DNA of 64,000 nucleotides from Lysinibacillus sp. JNUCC-52. Lineage in GTDB: Bacteria; Bacillota; Bacilli; Bacillales_A; Planococcaceae. The stretch covers positions 1,612,001 through 1,676,000 of the forward strand of contig NZ_CP065546.1 of the NCBI RefSeq assembly GCF_015999545.1, written 5' to 3'. Under the pieces are notes generated by a model. The model ran no database searches, was not told where the DNA came from, and worked only from the letters and a program-made list of their open reading frames with translations. A program made the position numbers and the translations under genes. This document shows positions 18,027 through 27,715 of this stretch, one piece after another; within the stretch, counting starts at the first letter, position 1, and each line of letters starts with the position of its first letter.

Positions 18027-18974
18027 CTAGCGTTTTAAGTTTACTAGTTCTTGTAGTACTTCATCTGAAGTCGTAATAATACGCGTATTCGCTTGGAAAC
18101 CACGCTGTGCAACAATCATCTCAGTAAATTCTTCTGAAAGATCGACATTGGACATTTCAAGCGCCCCTGCCGTAATTGAACCCATACCAGCAACTGTCGC
18201 TACTTGGCCATATGGTTGACCTGAGTTTGCTGTTGCTTGGAAGTAGTTACTTCCTACTTTTTCAAGTCCACCAGCATTCGGGAACTTAACCATGACAATT
18301 TGACCTGCATATTGTCTATATCCGTTTGCATCTACATATTCAACCGTTCCGTCTTGACCGATACTTATAGATTTAGCTGTTGTTGGGATTTTGATTGGGT
18401 TATTATCTTCAAAAGTAAATGTATCATTTTCCCCTAATAAATCCTCAGTTTCACCATTCAGCGGACTTGCTTCTTTATCTCCCTCAGCATTACTTTCAGT
18501 AGAATCTGTTTCATACAATGTATCATTTGCATGACCTACTAAATACTTCCCTTCTGCATTGACTAAATAACCTTCGCTGTCCATGTAGAAATTACCTGCA
18601 CGTGTATATACAACGTTTGTATAGCCTTCTGCAACGCCATCAGTATTTGATACAGAGTCAGCTACCATAAAGAAGCCTTCACCTTGAACAGCAAGGTCCA
18701 ATGGGCGATCTGTCGTTTGACGTGAACCAGAACCGTGAACCGTATCAATTGCAGCAAGTGTAGAACCAAGACCTACTTGCAATGGGTTTGTACCACCACG
18801 AGTAGTAGTTGCAGCTGAAGCACCTGCGCTTGTTTGAGATAGGATGTCTTTGAAAATAACACGTCCTTTTTTAAATCCATACGTGTTAACATTGGCAATA
18901 TTATTCCCAATAACATCTAGCTTTGTTTGGAAGTTTTTAAGACCTGAAATACCTGAATACATAGAACGTAACAT
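18027..18974 (-). CDS. flgE: Flagellar hook protein FlgE (FlgG-like)
   Basis: A 315-aa hook/rod-family protein. The N-terminal MLRSMYSGISGLKNFQTKLD and GNNIANVNTYGFKK motif, a central D1-type region with PLDLAVQGEGFFMV, and the C-terminal EMIVAQRGFQANTRIITTSDE coiled-coil motif are all present. The ATG at 18974 is used because GGGAG lies upstream; an ATG seven codons earlier has no ribosome site. This operon position corresponds to the B. subtilis hook gene, earlier called flgG. Confidence 0.9.
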   Translation of the reverse strand: MLRSMYSGISGLKNFQTKLDVIGNNIANVNTYGFKKGRVIFKDILSQTSAGASAATTTRGGTNPLQVGLGSTLAAIDTVHGSGSRQTTDRPLDLAVQGEGFFMVADSVSNTDGVAEGYTNVVYTRAGNFYMDSEGYLVNAEGKYLVGHANDTLYETDSTESNAEGDKEASPLNGETEDLLGENDTFTFEDNNPIKIPTTAKSISIGQDGTVEYVDANGYRQYAGQIVMVKFPNAGGLEKVGSNYFQATANSGQPYGQVATVAGMGSITAGALEMSNVDLSEEFTEMIVAQRGFQANTRIITTSDEVLQELVNLKR

Positions 18975-19061
18975 AAGTTGTCGTTCTCCCTTCATTTTTT
19001 GAATTGTGTGCCTCTATCAGTCAGCAACACATAGGCTTCCTTACATAAAGAAGGTCCAGCC

Positions 19062-19433
19062 TTAAAGCACGATTGTGCCATCAATATTAGTAAACAGTTG
19101 TTGTTTTGCTTCCGTGCGATCCATTGCTGTAATGACAGTAGCATTTTTAGCACTGACAATTAGAGCCGCTTGATCCATCAAGACTAATGGTTGTTTGACA
19201 CCTTTTGAATGTGCCTCAAATACCTTGTCAGATACAACCCGCCATTCCTGTTCAGAAATCGCAATATTACGCTCTTTAATGCGTTCATTTGCATGCTTAC
19301 TTACTTTTAGCTCCTGTTGATTCGTTGCTTCCTGTAAATGAGCACTAAACGATTGCTGTGTATTAATAGGTGTAGGCTGCGTTTGGCGAATAGTTGGATA
19401 CAATGGGACACGATGAATCGAAAATTTATCCAT
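19062..19433 (-). CDS. Flagellar operon protein, TIGR02530 family
   Basis: A 123-aa soluble protein with the HANERIKERNI motif (about 46-57) and a C-terminal domain (VLMDQAALIVSAKNATVITAMDR) typical of the small protein found between flgD and flgE in Firmicutes. The function is not established; context points to hook assembly. Confidence 0.85.
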   Translation of the reverse strand: MDKFSIHRVPLYPTIRQTQPTPINTQQSFSAHLQEATNQQELKVSKHANERIKERNIAISEQEWRVVSDKVFEAHSKGVKQPLVLMDQAALIVSAKNATVITAMDRTEAKQQLFTNIDGTIVL

Positions 19434-19448
19434 CTTTCTCCACCACCT

Positions 19449-20114
19449 TTATTCGCTTATTACTGTAAATTCTTTCCCTGCAAGTTTTTTACCATTATCT
19501 AATTCGTAATAAATATTGCCATCTTTGTTTGATACAGAGACAATTCGTCCTTGCACATCTTGCTCTCCGTCATTGTAAGTGACATTTTTGCCGATTAACT
19601 TACTTGCTTGTACAAGAGGCGATTCAGTTGATGTATTACTTTCACCCGTGCTTGTTTCTTTATTACCTAAAATTGCAGAAATGTTTCCAGGATAGATTTC
19701 CTTACCATCAGCTAAAATGAATACGGCTTCTCCATCAACAAATTTTAATGATTGGATAACACCCGTACCTTCATTTATAACTGGCTTATTATCTGCATCT
19801 ACTTCCTCTGTCAGTTCATGCCATTTTACTTCTTTTCCAACAAATGATGTATAGTTCATAAGCTGCGTTTGCTGTTGAGACATCAGTAATGACTCCATAG
19901 CCTTCGTCATATTTTGCATTTGCTCTAAAGATGAGAACTGCGCCATTTGTGCAATGAAATCACGGTCATCCATAGGATTTGTTGGATCCTGATGTTGTAA
20001 TTGTGTAATCAGTAATTTTAAGAATGCATCTTTACCAAGTTCACTATTGCCAGTTTGTTTTGTTGGTGCAGAGTAGTTGGAATAGTAAAGGTCATTTGTA
20101 ATTTTATCTGCCAC
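19449..20114 (-). CDS. flgD: Hook assembly scaffold FlgD
   Basis: A 221-aa hook-cap protein. The N-terminal LGKDAFLKLLITQLQHQDPTNP and DRDFIAQMAQFSSLEQM are diagnostic. The C-terminal half forms a beta-rich domain. It starts two bases before the fliK stop region, so the pair is tightly coupled. Confidence 0.95.
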   Translation of the reverse strand: MADKITNDLYYSNYSAPTKQTGNSELGKDAFLKLLITQLQHQDPTNPMDDRDFIAQMAQFSSLEQMQNMTKAMESLLMSQQQTQLMNYTSFVGKEVKWHELTEEVDADNKPVINEGTGVIQSLKFVDGEAVFILADGKEIYPGNISAILGNKETSTGESNTSTESPLVQASKLIGKNVTYNDGEQDVQGRIVSVSNKDGNIYYELDNGKKLAGKEFTVISE

Positions 20115-20116
20115 GT

Positions 20117-21412
20117 TTACACCTCCTCATTTTCTAAAAAATCATTAAAGGACAATCCGTCTTCGCTGTCCTCATTTGCTTGTTCTTGCTCTTCTTGCTG
20201 TTGTTGTCTAAAGAAGTTATTAAAGAAGTTTTGATCACGTTGTTGTCTATCAGCATCTTGCAATGATTGCGCAATATCTAGTCGATCAACTTGGATGTTT
20301 TGCTGGACAAAAGCTTGTTTTAATTGATGCGCTTGACTGTCAAGAAGCTCTCGCCCATGGGCAGTCGAAGCAAGTAAACGAGCTGTTAAAACACCGTCAT
20401 TTTGTACAAGTTCGATTCGAATGGTACCTAGATTTTCAGGATACAATTTTAACGTTAAACGCGTAATCCCTTGTGCATTTGAAATTTGAGCTTTATTGAT
20501 GATAGCTTGCATTTCTTTTAGTAAAGCTTCTGATTGTGCGGGTTTAGCCGCCGGTAAAGTAACTTGGAATGTGTCGGCTTTTGTTTGTACTGTATTAGCA
20601 GTCACCATTTCATTTGCACTTGTATCCGATTGTTTTGTCACTTGCACTTGCTGAATTACTTGCTGGAAGCCTTGCAACGGTAATGTAACGGTCGTTTTTG
20701 TAGTAACTTGCTGTGCAGTTTGAATAGTTTCAACTTGTGTTTGTAACGCTGTTAAAAAATTATTTACGTTTGACAGTGCGTTTTCTTGAGACATCGTTAA
20801 ATCCGATTTTTGACCAACTAACTGTGCTAATTTTAATACTTGCAGTAGCTTCGTAGCATCTTCTGAAGGTACTTGTCCTTCACCTTGCAACGCCGATACT
20901 AACTGCGTCTGTAACAATGGTGCTTGAGCGTCTACTAAAGCTAAAAGCTCCCATACATCGCTCGCTTGCTGCTGATCTTCATCCAACAGTTGCTGAACCA
21001 ATTTTTGTATTTGCTCTTGATCTACATTCAAAGCAGCCATTAAATGCTCTAAATTTAACATTTCATCCATAGCTACTGCCTTGCCATCTTCCCCCACTTG
21101 AAGCATTAATAAGCCTTCATCATGTGGAATTTCTAATAAATCTAGTAATTCTTCAATAGATTGACTATTTAAAACTTTATCTAGCTCAGCTAGCTTATCG
21201 TCACCTTGAGAATTATTAGTTTGAGCTGTTTTGTTTTGTTGATTTGTTGAAGCAACAGCTTGTCCAAATACAGAGCCAAATTTAGATATTTTATCATTTG
21301 CAGCCCCACTATTTGTTTTCATATCAGACTGACTAGTTGATACAGCTTTTGAAGTATTAGTACTAGCCTTTGGAGCACTTGGAGCACCTATATTCATCAT
21401 AGCAATGTTCAT
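20117..21412 (-). CDS. fliK: Flagellar hook-length control protein FliK
   Basis: A 431-aa protein with a low-complexity Gln-rich N-terminal ruler region and a C-terminal Flg_hook domain (about 310-390) containing LTLKLYPENLGTIRIELVQ. The extreme C-terminus is Gln- and acid-rich. It measures hook length and triggers FlhB switching. AAGGAGG precedes the ATG. Confidence 0.93.
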   Translation of the reverse strand: MNIAMMNIGAPSAPKASTNTSKAVSTSQSDMKTNSGAANDKISKFGSVFGQAVASTNQQNKTAQTNNSQGDDKLAELDKVLNSQSIEELLDLLEIPHDEGLLMLQVGEDGKAVAMDEMLNLEHLMAALNVDQEQIQKLVQQLLDEDQQQASDVWELLALVDAQAPLLQTQLVSALQGEGQVPSEDATKLLQVLKLAQLVGQKSDLTMSQENALSNVNNFLTALQTQVETIQTAQQVTTKTTVTLPLQGFQQVIQQVQVTKQSDTSANEMVTANTVQTKADTFQVTLPAAKPAQSEALLKEMQAIINKAQISNAQGITRLTLKLYPENLGTIRIELVQNDGVLTARLLASTAHGRELLDSQAHQLKQAFVQQNIQVDRLDIAQSLQDADRQQRDQNFFNNFFRQQQQEEQEQANEDSEDGLSFNDFLENEEV

Positions 21413-21441
21413 GTTTTCACCTCCTTTTTAAAAAATGTTTA

Positions 21442-22050
21442 TTATTGTTTCGCCATCATTTCTGTATATTTTGCAGCATCTTGCGGATCCATTTTTTCTA
21501 AAATCGCCGCTAACTTATCTGGTTTTAAGCTTGATAAAATACGAAGTGCCTGTGCATCACTCATTTTTATAAGTACAGGCGCTGCCGCTTTCGGAGACAT
21601 CTTATCAAAAGTAGACAAAATATCATTAAAGTCACGTTTGACCTCATCTTGCTCTCTTTTTAATTTTTCAATTTCAAAGAGTAATCGCTCTTGCTCCGTC
21701 AGTAACTTTTCTTTTTCATTTGTAGTTGTATCTAACTTACTTTGCAATTGTGCTATTTCGGCTTCTTTTTCTTGTATTTCTGCCTGTAAGCCTACTACCT
21801 TGGAATCATCCATAACAATGGCATCTTTTGCTTGCTGCTCTTCCGATTCAACAAAAGGTAAATTACTTACTGCCTTTTTTCCTAAATCAAAGACGTTCGT
21901 ATCCATTAACGTTGCCACAACTAGCAATACCGCTACCACGAACATAATAGGTATCAATATCCATATGAAAAACTTTTGGAAACCTCCTGATTTACGTGTT
22001 GGCTGTTGTACTTCTAATTCAGTTTTAATACGGCTTTCTCTTTTCGCCAT
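21442..22050 (-). CDS. ylxF: YlxF, MotE-like flagellar protein
   Basis: A 202-aa protein with one membrane segment (about 28-52), a long coiled coil (about 85-150) and a C-terminal MgtE-N-like domain (KMSDAQALRILSSLKPDKLA, MDPQDAAKYTEMM). The ATG at 22050 has AGGTG upstream and starts four bases after fliJ. MotE-type proteins act as motor chaperones for MotC in other bacteria; the exact role in Bacillus is unclear. Confidence 0.85.
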   Translation of the reverse strand: MAKRESRIKTELEVQQPTRKSGGFQKFFIWILIPIMFVVAVLLVVATLMDTNVFDLGKKAVSNLPFVESEEQQAKDAIVMDDSKVVGLQAEIQEKEAEIAQLQSKLDTTTNEKEKLLTEQERLLFEIEKLKREQDEVKRDFNDILSTFDKMSPKAAAPVLIKMSDAQALRILSSLKPDKLAAILEKMDPQDAAKYTEMMAKQ

Positions 22051-22054
22051 GAAA

Positions 22055-22504
22055 TCACCTGATTTCTTTCTTGAAATACGTAAGTGAAGAAATTTCATCT
22101 AAAAATATGCTTTCAATGCGATCTTGTTCTTGTTGAAAAGACTTATAATCATTTTCACGCATTTTTTCAAATTTACGTACTTCCAAGTTTTTTTCTAATA
22201 GTTTTTCTTCGTGCCAATTCATTTTCGAACGTGCCTGCACAACCTTTTGTTGCACATCTGCAATTGTTTTTTCAAGGCTATCAATAAAACGAGCATAGTG
22301 ATGAATTTCCTCTATTGATGACCCTACAACTAAACGTTTCTGCTGAAATTCTATTAAATCTTCTTTCTTTTTCAGCAAGTCATAGAGCTTTGTTGCAACC
22401 TCTTCAAAAGAACGAACAGATTCCTTATAGGCAATTTCAGTCTCGTTTTTTTCTTGCTCTCGAATGGTTAATACCTTTTCAAAACGATACATATAACTGA
22501 CCAT
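22055..22504 (-). CDS. fliJ: Flagellar export chaperone FliJ
   Basis: A 149-aa, almost wholly coiled-coil protein that links the FliI ATPase to FlhA. The N-terminus YRFEKVLTIREQEKNE matches the family. The start is uncertain: the ATG at 22504 gives family length, while an ATG at 22492 has a better-spaced GGATGG. The gene begins one base after the fliI stop. Confidence 0.88.
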   Translation of the reverse strand: MVSYMYRFEKVLTIREQEKNETEIAYKESVRSFEEVATKLYDLLKKKEDLIEFQQKRLVVGSSIEEIHHYARFIDSLEKTIADVQQKVVQARSKMNWHEEKLLEKNLEVRKFEKMRENDYKSFQQEQDRIESIFLDEISSLTYFKKEIR

Positions 22505-22505
22505 C

Positions 22506-23831
22506 CTACCTGCCACCACCGTTCGATAATGTAATTAACTCATTCTTACTTTCCTCAAGCGTCACCTTATCTAAATATCCTTGCTTTAAATAAGCTGTAA
22601 TGAGCGGTTCATAATAAATTGCTTCATCAATTTCTTTAGAAGTGCCTCGTTTATATGCTCCGATATTAATTAAATCCTCTGATTTGTCATAAGTATAATA
22701 GAGTTCTCGTAAACGCTCAGCAGCCCTTTTGTGCTCTGGCTCTGCCACATGATTCATCAAACGACTGACGCTTTTCAACACATTAATAGCTGGATATTGG
22801 CCTTTGTTTGCAAGGTTTCGATCAAGTACAATATGACCATCTAAAATACCGCGAACAGTATCAGCAATAGGCTCGTTCATATCGTCACCATCAACTAATA
22901 CTGTATAAAAGGCTGTAATTGAGCCTTTTTCATTTGTCCCAGTCCGTTCTAATAACTTTGGTAAAATTGCAAATACAGAAGGTGTATAACCCTTCTGAGC
23001 AGGTGGTTCTCCTGTTGCAAGTCCGATTTCACGTTGAGCCATTGCAACACGTGTTACGGAGTCCATCATCAACATCACATTTAAGCCGCGATTTCTAAAG
23101 TATTCTGCTATCGCTGTTGCTGTAAATGCTCCTTTAATACGCATAAGTGCAGGTTGATCTGAGGTCGCTGCGACGACAATGGAACGGCTTAAACCTTCAG
23201 GTCCTAAATCACGTTCAATAAATTCACGTACCTCACGACCACGCTCTCCGACTAATGCAATAACATTTAAGTCAGCTTGTGTATTACGCGCAATCATACC
23301 AAGTAGTGTACTTTTACCGACACCAGAGCCCGCGAAAATACCTACACGCTGTCCATTGCCGACAGTTAGCATCCCATCAATTGCTTTTACACCAACCTCA
23401 AGTCTTTCATTTATCGGCGGACGAGTAAGTGGGTTAGGCGGATCTTGCTCAGTCGGTACTGACATTAATCCTTTCGGTAACAAAGTACCATCGATTGGAT
23501 TCCCCATTGAATCAAGTACTTTACCAATTAGCTCTGGTCCGACTTTGATTTCAAGAGGTGCCCCTGTTCCTTCCACTAAACAGCCAATTGATATTTCACG
23601 GAGCGAGGTGAAGGGCATTAGAACTACAATTTCATCTTTAAACCCTACAACCTCTGCTAAAATGATTTGATGTCCGTTTTTCGACGTTTCAACATGAATT
23701 TTACATACATCACCGATGGAACTATCAGGACCTTGCGACTCAATCATTAAGCCGACAACTCTCGTTACTCTACCAAACTTTTTAAAAGTTGGTATATTAG
23801 GAATTTGTTCGATTAATTGAGCCGTTTTCAT
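22506..23831 (-). CDS. fliI: Flagellum-specific export ATPase FliI
   Basis: A 441-aa F1-beta-like ATPase. Walker A GIFAGSGVGKSTLLG lies near residue 165, Walker B LMMDSVTRVA near 250, and the type III ATPase signature PSVFAILPKLLERTG near 285. It energises export together with FliH and FliJ. Confidence 0.97.
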   Translation of the reverse strand: MKTAQLIEQIPNIPTFKKFGRVTRVVGLMIESQGPDSSIGDVCKIHVETSKNGHQIILAEVVGFKDEIVVLMPFTSLREISIGCLVEGTGAPLEIKVGPELIGKVLDSMGNPIDGTLLPKGLMSVPTEQDPPNPLTRPPINERLEVGVKAIDGMLTVGNGQRVGIFAGSGVGKSTLLGMIARNTQADLNVIALVGERGREVREFIERDLGPEGLSRSIVVAATSDQPALMRIKGAFTATAIAEYFRNRGLNVMLMMDSVTRVAMAQREIGLATGEPPAQKGYTPSVFAILPKLLERTGTNEKGSITAFYTVLVDGDDMNEPIADTVRGILDGHIVLDRNLANKGQYPAINVLKSVSRLMNHVAEPEHKRAAERLRELYYTYDKSEDLINIGAYKRGTSKEIDEAIYYEPLITAYLKQGYLDKVTLEESKNELITLSNGGGR

Positions 23832-23836
23832 CTAGA

Positions 23837-24631
23837 TCATTCCTTACTTTCTAATATTTCATGTAGCTTTATTCTCAATTCATTTAATTGCTCGTCAATA
23901 CTAACAACAATCCGACCGTGATTTGTTTCTATATAACAATCTGTTTCTTTTTCAAAATCCTCATCTACAAAAATCATAAATGGTACATCTGTTGGGAACA
24001 TTTCAGCCAATTCATCGCGATTCGATGTAATTAAACCATAATATGTAGGAGAAACGTAGATTTTTATTTCCTTCATCTCTCTCGCTTCTTTAAGCCCTCT
24101 TTGAACTATTGATAAAAACAGTTCGTCATTTTGCTCTAATGAAGTCCCAATAATACGTTGTGCAGCAGTTAAGCCTAATTCCAAAATAATCGCTTCTTGG
24201 TCATCGATATATTTTTTTGCATTTTCCCCTGCTTGCACGATAATTTCATTCGCTGTTTGAAGGGATTGTGCCATTGCTTCAGTGGCTCTATTTGTACCAT
24301 CCTCATAACCTTGACCATACCCTTCATCATACGCTTCTTGTACGCGATTAGGGCGTTCTTCTTCCCAGCTTTGTTTCAAATGCTCAATTTCTTGAAAATG
24401 CATTTGCTTCTCTTGTTCAAAAGCTTCCCGTTCTGCCTGAATCTTGGCTCTTGCCTCTTCAAGCAATCGATCGCGTTCTGTAAAAACATCTTCCATCGTC
24501 ATATGATGATGGGATGTTTCATCTGTCTCCATTTCGGGTAATTCAAACATATCACGAATTTGTATCTTCTTTACATTATCGCCATTGGACTGTGTATATA
24601 CAGAACGGATGATTCTAGACAATGACGTCAT
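23837..24631 (-). CDS. fliH: Flagellar assembly protein FliH
   Basis: A 264-aa stator of the export ATPase. A glutamate-rich coiled coil (about 50-110) contains the GYGQGYEDG glycine-repeat segment, followed by a V-ATPase subunit E-like C-terminal domain. The ATG at 24631 (MTSLSRII) matches the family start, and the gene overlaps the end of fliG by 17 bases. Confidence 0.93.
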   Translation of the reverse strand: MTSLSRIIRSVYTQSNGDNVKKIQIRDMFELPEMETDETSHHHMTMEDVFTERDRLLEEARAKIQAEREAFEQEKQMHFQEIEHLKQSWEEERPNRVQEAYDEGYGQGYEDGTNRATEAMAQSLQTANEIIVQAGENAKKYIDDQEAIILELGLTAAQRIIGTSLEQNDELFLSIVQRGLKEAREMKEIKIYVSPTYYGLITSNRDELAEMFPTDVPFMIFVDEDFEKETDCYIETNHGRIVVSIDEQLNELRIKLHEILESKE

Positions 24632-25628
24632 CTCCTCCACCACGTGCAATAATAATCTCACCAGCATCTTCTAAGCGGCGAATAACAGCGACAATTCGTG
24701 ATTGAGCTTCTTCTACGTCACGCAAGCGAACAGGTCCCATAATTTCCATCTCTTCTTTGAAAGTATCGGCCATACGTTGTGACATATTTCGGAAGATAAT
24801 ATCTTTTACTTCTTCGCTGGAAACTTTCATTGAAAGAAGTAAATCTTCGTTTTCGCAATCACGAATAACACGCTGAATTGAACGATTGTCGAGCGTCACG
24901 ATATCTTCGAATACAAACATGCGTTTTTTGATTTCTTCTGCAAGCTCTGGATCTTGAATTTCGAGCGCATCGAGAATCGTTTTTTCTGTTTGTCGATCAA
25001 CACCATTTAATACTTCAACGACTGCATCAATACCACCAGTTTCTGTGTAATCTTGCGTAACAGTTGATGATAGTTTGCGTTCCAATACAGATTCAATTTC
25101 ACTAATTACTTCTGGTGAAGTTGATTCCATCATTGCAATACGTTTAGCAATATCCGCTTGTACTTCTTGCGGTAATGAAGATAAAATAACACCCGCTTGC
25201 CCTGCTTCTAAATAAGAAAGAATAAGGGCAATTGTTTGTGGATGTTCATTTTGAATAAAGTTAAATATTTGAGCAGGATCTGCTCTACGTGCAAAATCGA
25301 ACGGTCGCACTTGTAACGAAGAAGTCAAACGATTAATAATTGTTTGTGCTTGCTCCATACCTAATGCTTTTTCTAAAACCGTCTTCGCGTAACCAATACC
25401 ACCTTGTGTAATATAATCTTGCGCAAGAGCAATATTGTGGAATTCTTCAATAATTTCTTCTTTAACATTTGCTTCTACTTTTTTAACACTTGAAATTTCT
25501 AACGTTAACCGTTCGATTTCTTCCTCAGTTAAATGTTTATAGACAGAAGCTGAAACCTCAGGCCCTAGTGAAATTAACAAGAGAGCGGCCTTTTGTTTTC
25601 CGGTTAATTCCTTATCTTTCTTGGACAC
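24615..25628 (-). CDS. fliG: Flagellar motor switch protein FliG
   Basis: A 337-aa C-ring protein with three armadillo-like domains. The EHPQTIALILSYL motif of the middle domain (about 128-140) and the charged torque helix near the C-terminus (DIVTLDNRSIQRVIRDC) are visible. It contacts stators and FliF. Confidence 0.97.
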   Translation of the reverse strand: MSKKDKELTGKQKAALLLISLGPEVSASVYKHLTEEEIERLTLEISSVKKVEANVKEEIIEEFHNIALAQDYITQGGIGYAKTVLEKALGMEQAQTIINRLTSSLQVRPFDFARRADPAQIFNFIQNEHPQTIALILSYLEAGQAGVILSSLPQEVQADIAKRIAMMESTSPEVISEIESVLERKLSSTVTQDYTETGGIDAVVEVLNGVDRQTEKTILDALEIQDPELAEEIKKRMFVFEDIVTLDNRSIQRVIRDCENEDLLLSMKVSSEEVKDIIFRNMSQRMADTFKEEMEIMGPVRLRDVEEAQSRIVAVIRRLEDAGEIIIARGGGDDVIV

Positions 25629-25643
25629 AGCAGAACCTCCTAG

Positions 25644-27236
25644 TTAGTCTTCCGCAATCCAACTACGCAGTAACTTTGCAAAATCATCAGGCTTATCTTT
25701 CGCCATTTTTTCAAGTTGTTTACGACGCATTGTAGCTTCCGTTTCAATTTCTTCATTAATATCATCGATAATCAATTCTTCTTGTTCTTCTAGGATACTA
25801 AGCTCTTCTTCTTCTTTCGCACGTTTACGTGAACGGATGATGAAGAATGCAAGTAATAGAATAACAGCCAGTAAAATGCCTCCGACTACCCAAACCCACC
25901 ATGGAATGACAGGTGTCTCAGGAGCAGTATCTGCTACTTTACCATTTAAAGGTTGGACTGAAACAGCCACTTTTTCATCAATTTGATCTTGTGTAAGTTC
26001 AGCAGCTACATCTTTTGAGATCGTTGTACGAACAATAGTACTTAAAATTTTCTCGATGTCTTGACGAACGCCATCTGGTAGAGATGCTGCGTCTGTAGCC
26101 GTTGGTGGCTCTACAATTACTTGGATACCGATATCTTGTATTTTATAAGGTGCCTCTTGAATGTCTTTACGAATGCGGTTGACGTCATTGTTGATTGTTT
26201 CTTCCGTACGTTCGTAATCTCCGTCCCCTGAAGTACCTTCATTGTACGTAGTAAAGTTATCTGTTGTTGTTTCAGCTTCAGGTGTGCCTGTTGCTGGGTT
26301 GCCAGTACCAGAATATTGCTCTGTAATACGTTGGGCGCTAATCGCAATCCCTTCCATATTCTCTTCATCAACTGGTGTCACTAAATTCTCTTCACGATTT
26401 TCCTTTTTAAAGTCAATATCTGTCGTAACAGAAACGATGACTTTATCTTGTCCCATCAAAGTACCTAGCATATTTTGCACTTGACGTTGCAAGTCACGTT
26501 CTACCAATTTCTTCATCTGCAATTGGCCTTCAGCTGTTGTTGTAGAAGTGCCATCTGTTGTTGCAGCATTTAAATCAAAGTACTCGGAGTATTGATTAGA
26601 GATAACAATGTTATCTGTATTTAAGTTCGGGATACTTTTTGCTACTAAGTTGTACATAGTGGCTATTTGTTGCTCTGTAAATTTATAGCCAGGATCTGTG
26701 TTCAATACAATGGATGCAGTTGCATCTTCTTTTACATCCTTTATGAAGACTCCTTCTTCTGGAAGAGTAATCATAACTTTTGCATCTTTAACGCCTTCAA
26801 GATTTTTTATTAGCTTAGCAATTTCTGTTTCAGTCGCAGCTTTTTTCAATAAATTAAATTCGTTGTCTGTCATACCGAAACCAGAGCTATTAGCAAATGA
26901 GTAATCGATCGTTCCAGTTTGAGGATAACCATCGGATGCTAGCTGCACCAATAATGAATCGACTTGTTCTTCGGGTACTAATATGGACGTTCCTCCTGGA
27001 GCAATCTCATATTTTACGCCTTGCGAATCCAAAGCTTCTTTAACTTGGCCGATTTCTCTTGTCGATAAATCTTTATAAAGCGGAACATATGTAGTTTTTG
27101 TTGCAAAAAATGTAATGAGCGCTGCAAGTACTATTACACCTACTAAAGAACCTATCATTACTATTTTTTGTGTTTTACTCCGACTTGTCCAAAAATGGCT
27201 GGTGTCGTTTTTTATTTTCGTCAATCGTTCATTCAT
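25644..27236 (-). CDS. fliF: Flagellar MS-ring protein FliF
   Basis: A 530-aa protein with two membrane segments (about 28-47 and 440-465) flanking a large extracytoplasmic YscJ/FliF domain, and a C-terminal FliG-binding tail (DFAKLLRSWIAED). GGAGG precedes the ATG at 27236; a longer upstream start at 27275 is not supported. Confidence 0.97.
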   Translation of the reverse strand: MNERLTKIKNDTSHFWTSRSKTQKIVMIGSLVGVIVLAALITFFATKTTYVPLYKDLSTREIGQVKEALDSQGVKYEIAPGGTSILVPEEQVDSLLVQLASDGYPQTGTIDYSFANSSGFGMTDNEFNLLKKAATETEIAKLIKNLEGVKDAKVMITLPEEGVFIKDVKEDATASIVLNTDPGYKFTEQQIATMYNLVAKSIPNLNTDNIVISNQYSEYFDLNAATTDGTSTTTAEGQLQMKKLVERDLQRQVQNMLGTLMGQDKVIVSVTTDIDFKKENREENLVTPVDEENMEGIAISAQRITEQYSGTGNPATGTPEAETTTDNFTTYNEGTSGDGDYERTEETINNDVNRIRKDIQEAPYKIQDIGIQVIVEPPTATDAASLPDGVRQDIEKILSTIVRTTISKDVAAELTQDQIDEKVAVSVQPLNGKVADTAPETPVIPWWVWVVGGILLAVILLLAFFIIRSRKRAKEEEELSILEEQEELIIDDINEEIETEATMRRKQLEKMAKDKPDDFAKLLRSWIAED

Positions 27237-27296
27237 TATGAATCCTCCGGTTATAGTGAATAACCTAGCAATCAATAATTCGCGATAATAGTGGAA

Positions 27297-27379
27297 TCCA
27301 ATGAAAACAAAAAGTCATAAATATTTTGTCTTCATTGGAAGCCTAACGAAATGAATTGGTGTCTTTCTTCACCAATTCA
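27297..27379 (-). repeat. Two tandem hairpins between fliE and fliF
   Basis: Hairpin 1 (27352-27379) has a perfect 10-bp stem with an 8-base loop and begins seven bases after the fliE stop. Hairpin 2 (27297-27339) pairs 9 bp, then one G-U, then 6 bp around an 11-base loop. Neither is followed by a strong T-run on the minus strand. They may affect mRNA processing or the ratio of fliE to fliF expression. Confidence 0.6.
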
Positions 27380-27385
27380 CTCTAA

Positions 27386-27691
27386 TTAGACACTCATTCG
27401 CATTATTTCTTGGTAAGCTTCAATCACCTTATTGCGAACTTCAATTGTTGCGTTTAATGTAATGCTCGCCTTTTGAGATGCAATCATTACTTCGTGCAAC
27501 TCCACATCTTCACCAGTTATTAGCTTTTGTGTAAGATTATCAGAAGTGATTTGCTGATCATTCACTTTCGCTATTGCCTCTTTTAATGAATTCGCAAAGC
27601 TTTGCTGGGCTTCGTAAGGTGTTGTATTTAGTTTGTTTGTTTCATTTACAACCTGAGTAGGTGTCATTAGTGAAACGGACGAAATTGCCAT
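27386..27691 (-). CDS. fliE: MS-ring/rod junction protein FliE
   Basis: A 101-aa protein that joins the MS ring to the proximal rod. The C-terminal SQKASITLNATIEVRNKVIEAYQEIMRMSV is diagnostic. Full length; it follows flgC by 24 bases. Confidence 0.95.
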   Translation of the reverse strand: MAISSVSLMTPTQVVNETNKLNTTPYEAQQSFANSLKEAIAKVNDQQITSDNLTQKLITGEDVELHEVMIASQKASITLNATIEVRNKVIEAYQEIMRMSV

Positions 27692-27715
27692 TATGTATCA
27701 TCCTTTCTATTTTTA

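Noticed and set aside
24632..24667. Longer FliH N-terminus
   Set aside because: It would lie deeper inside fliG; the family start MTSLSRII is at 24631.
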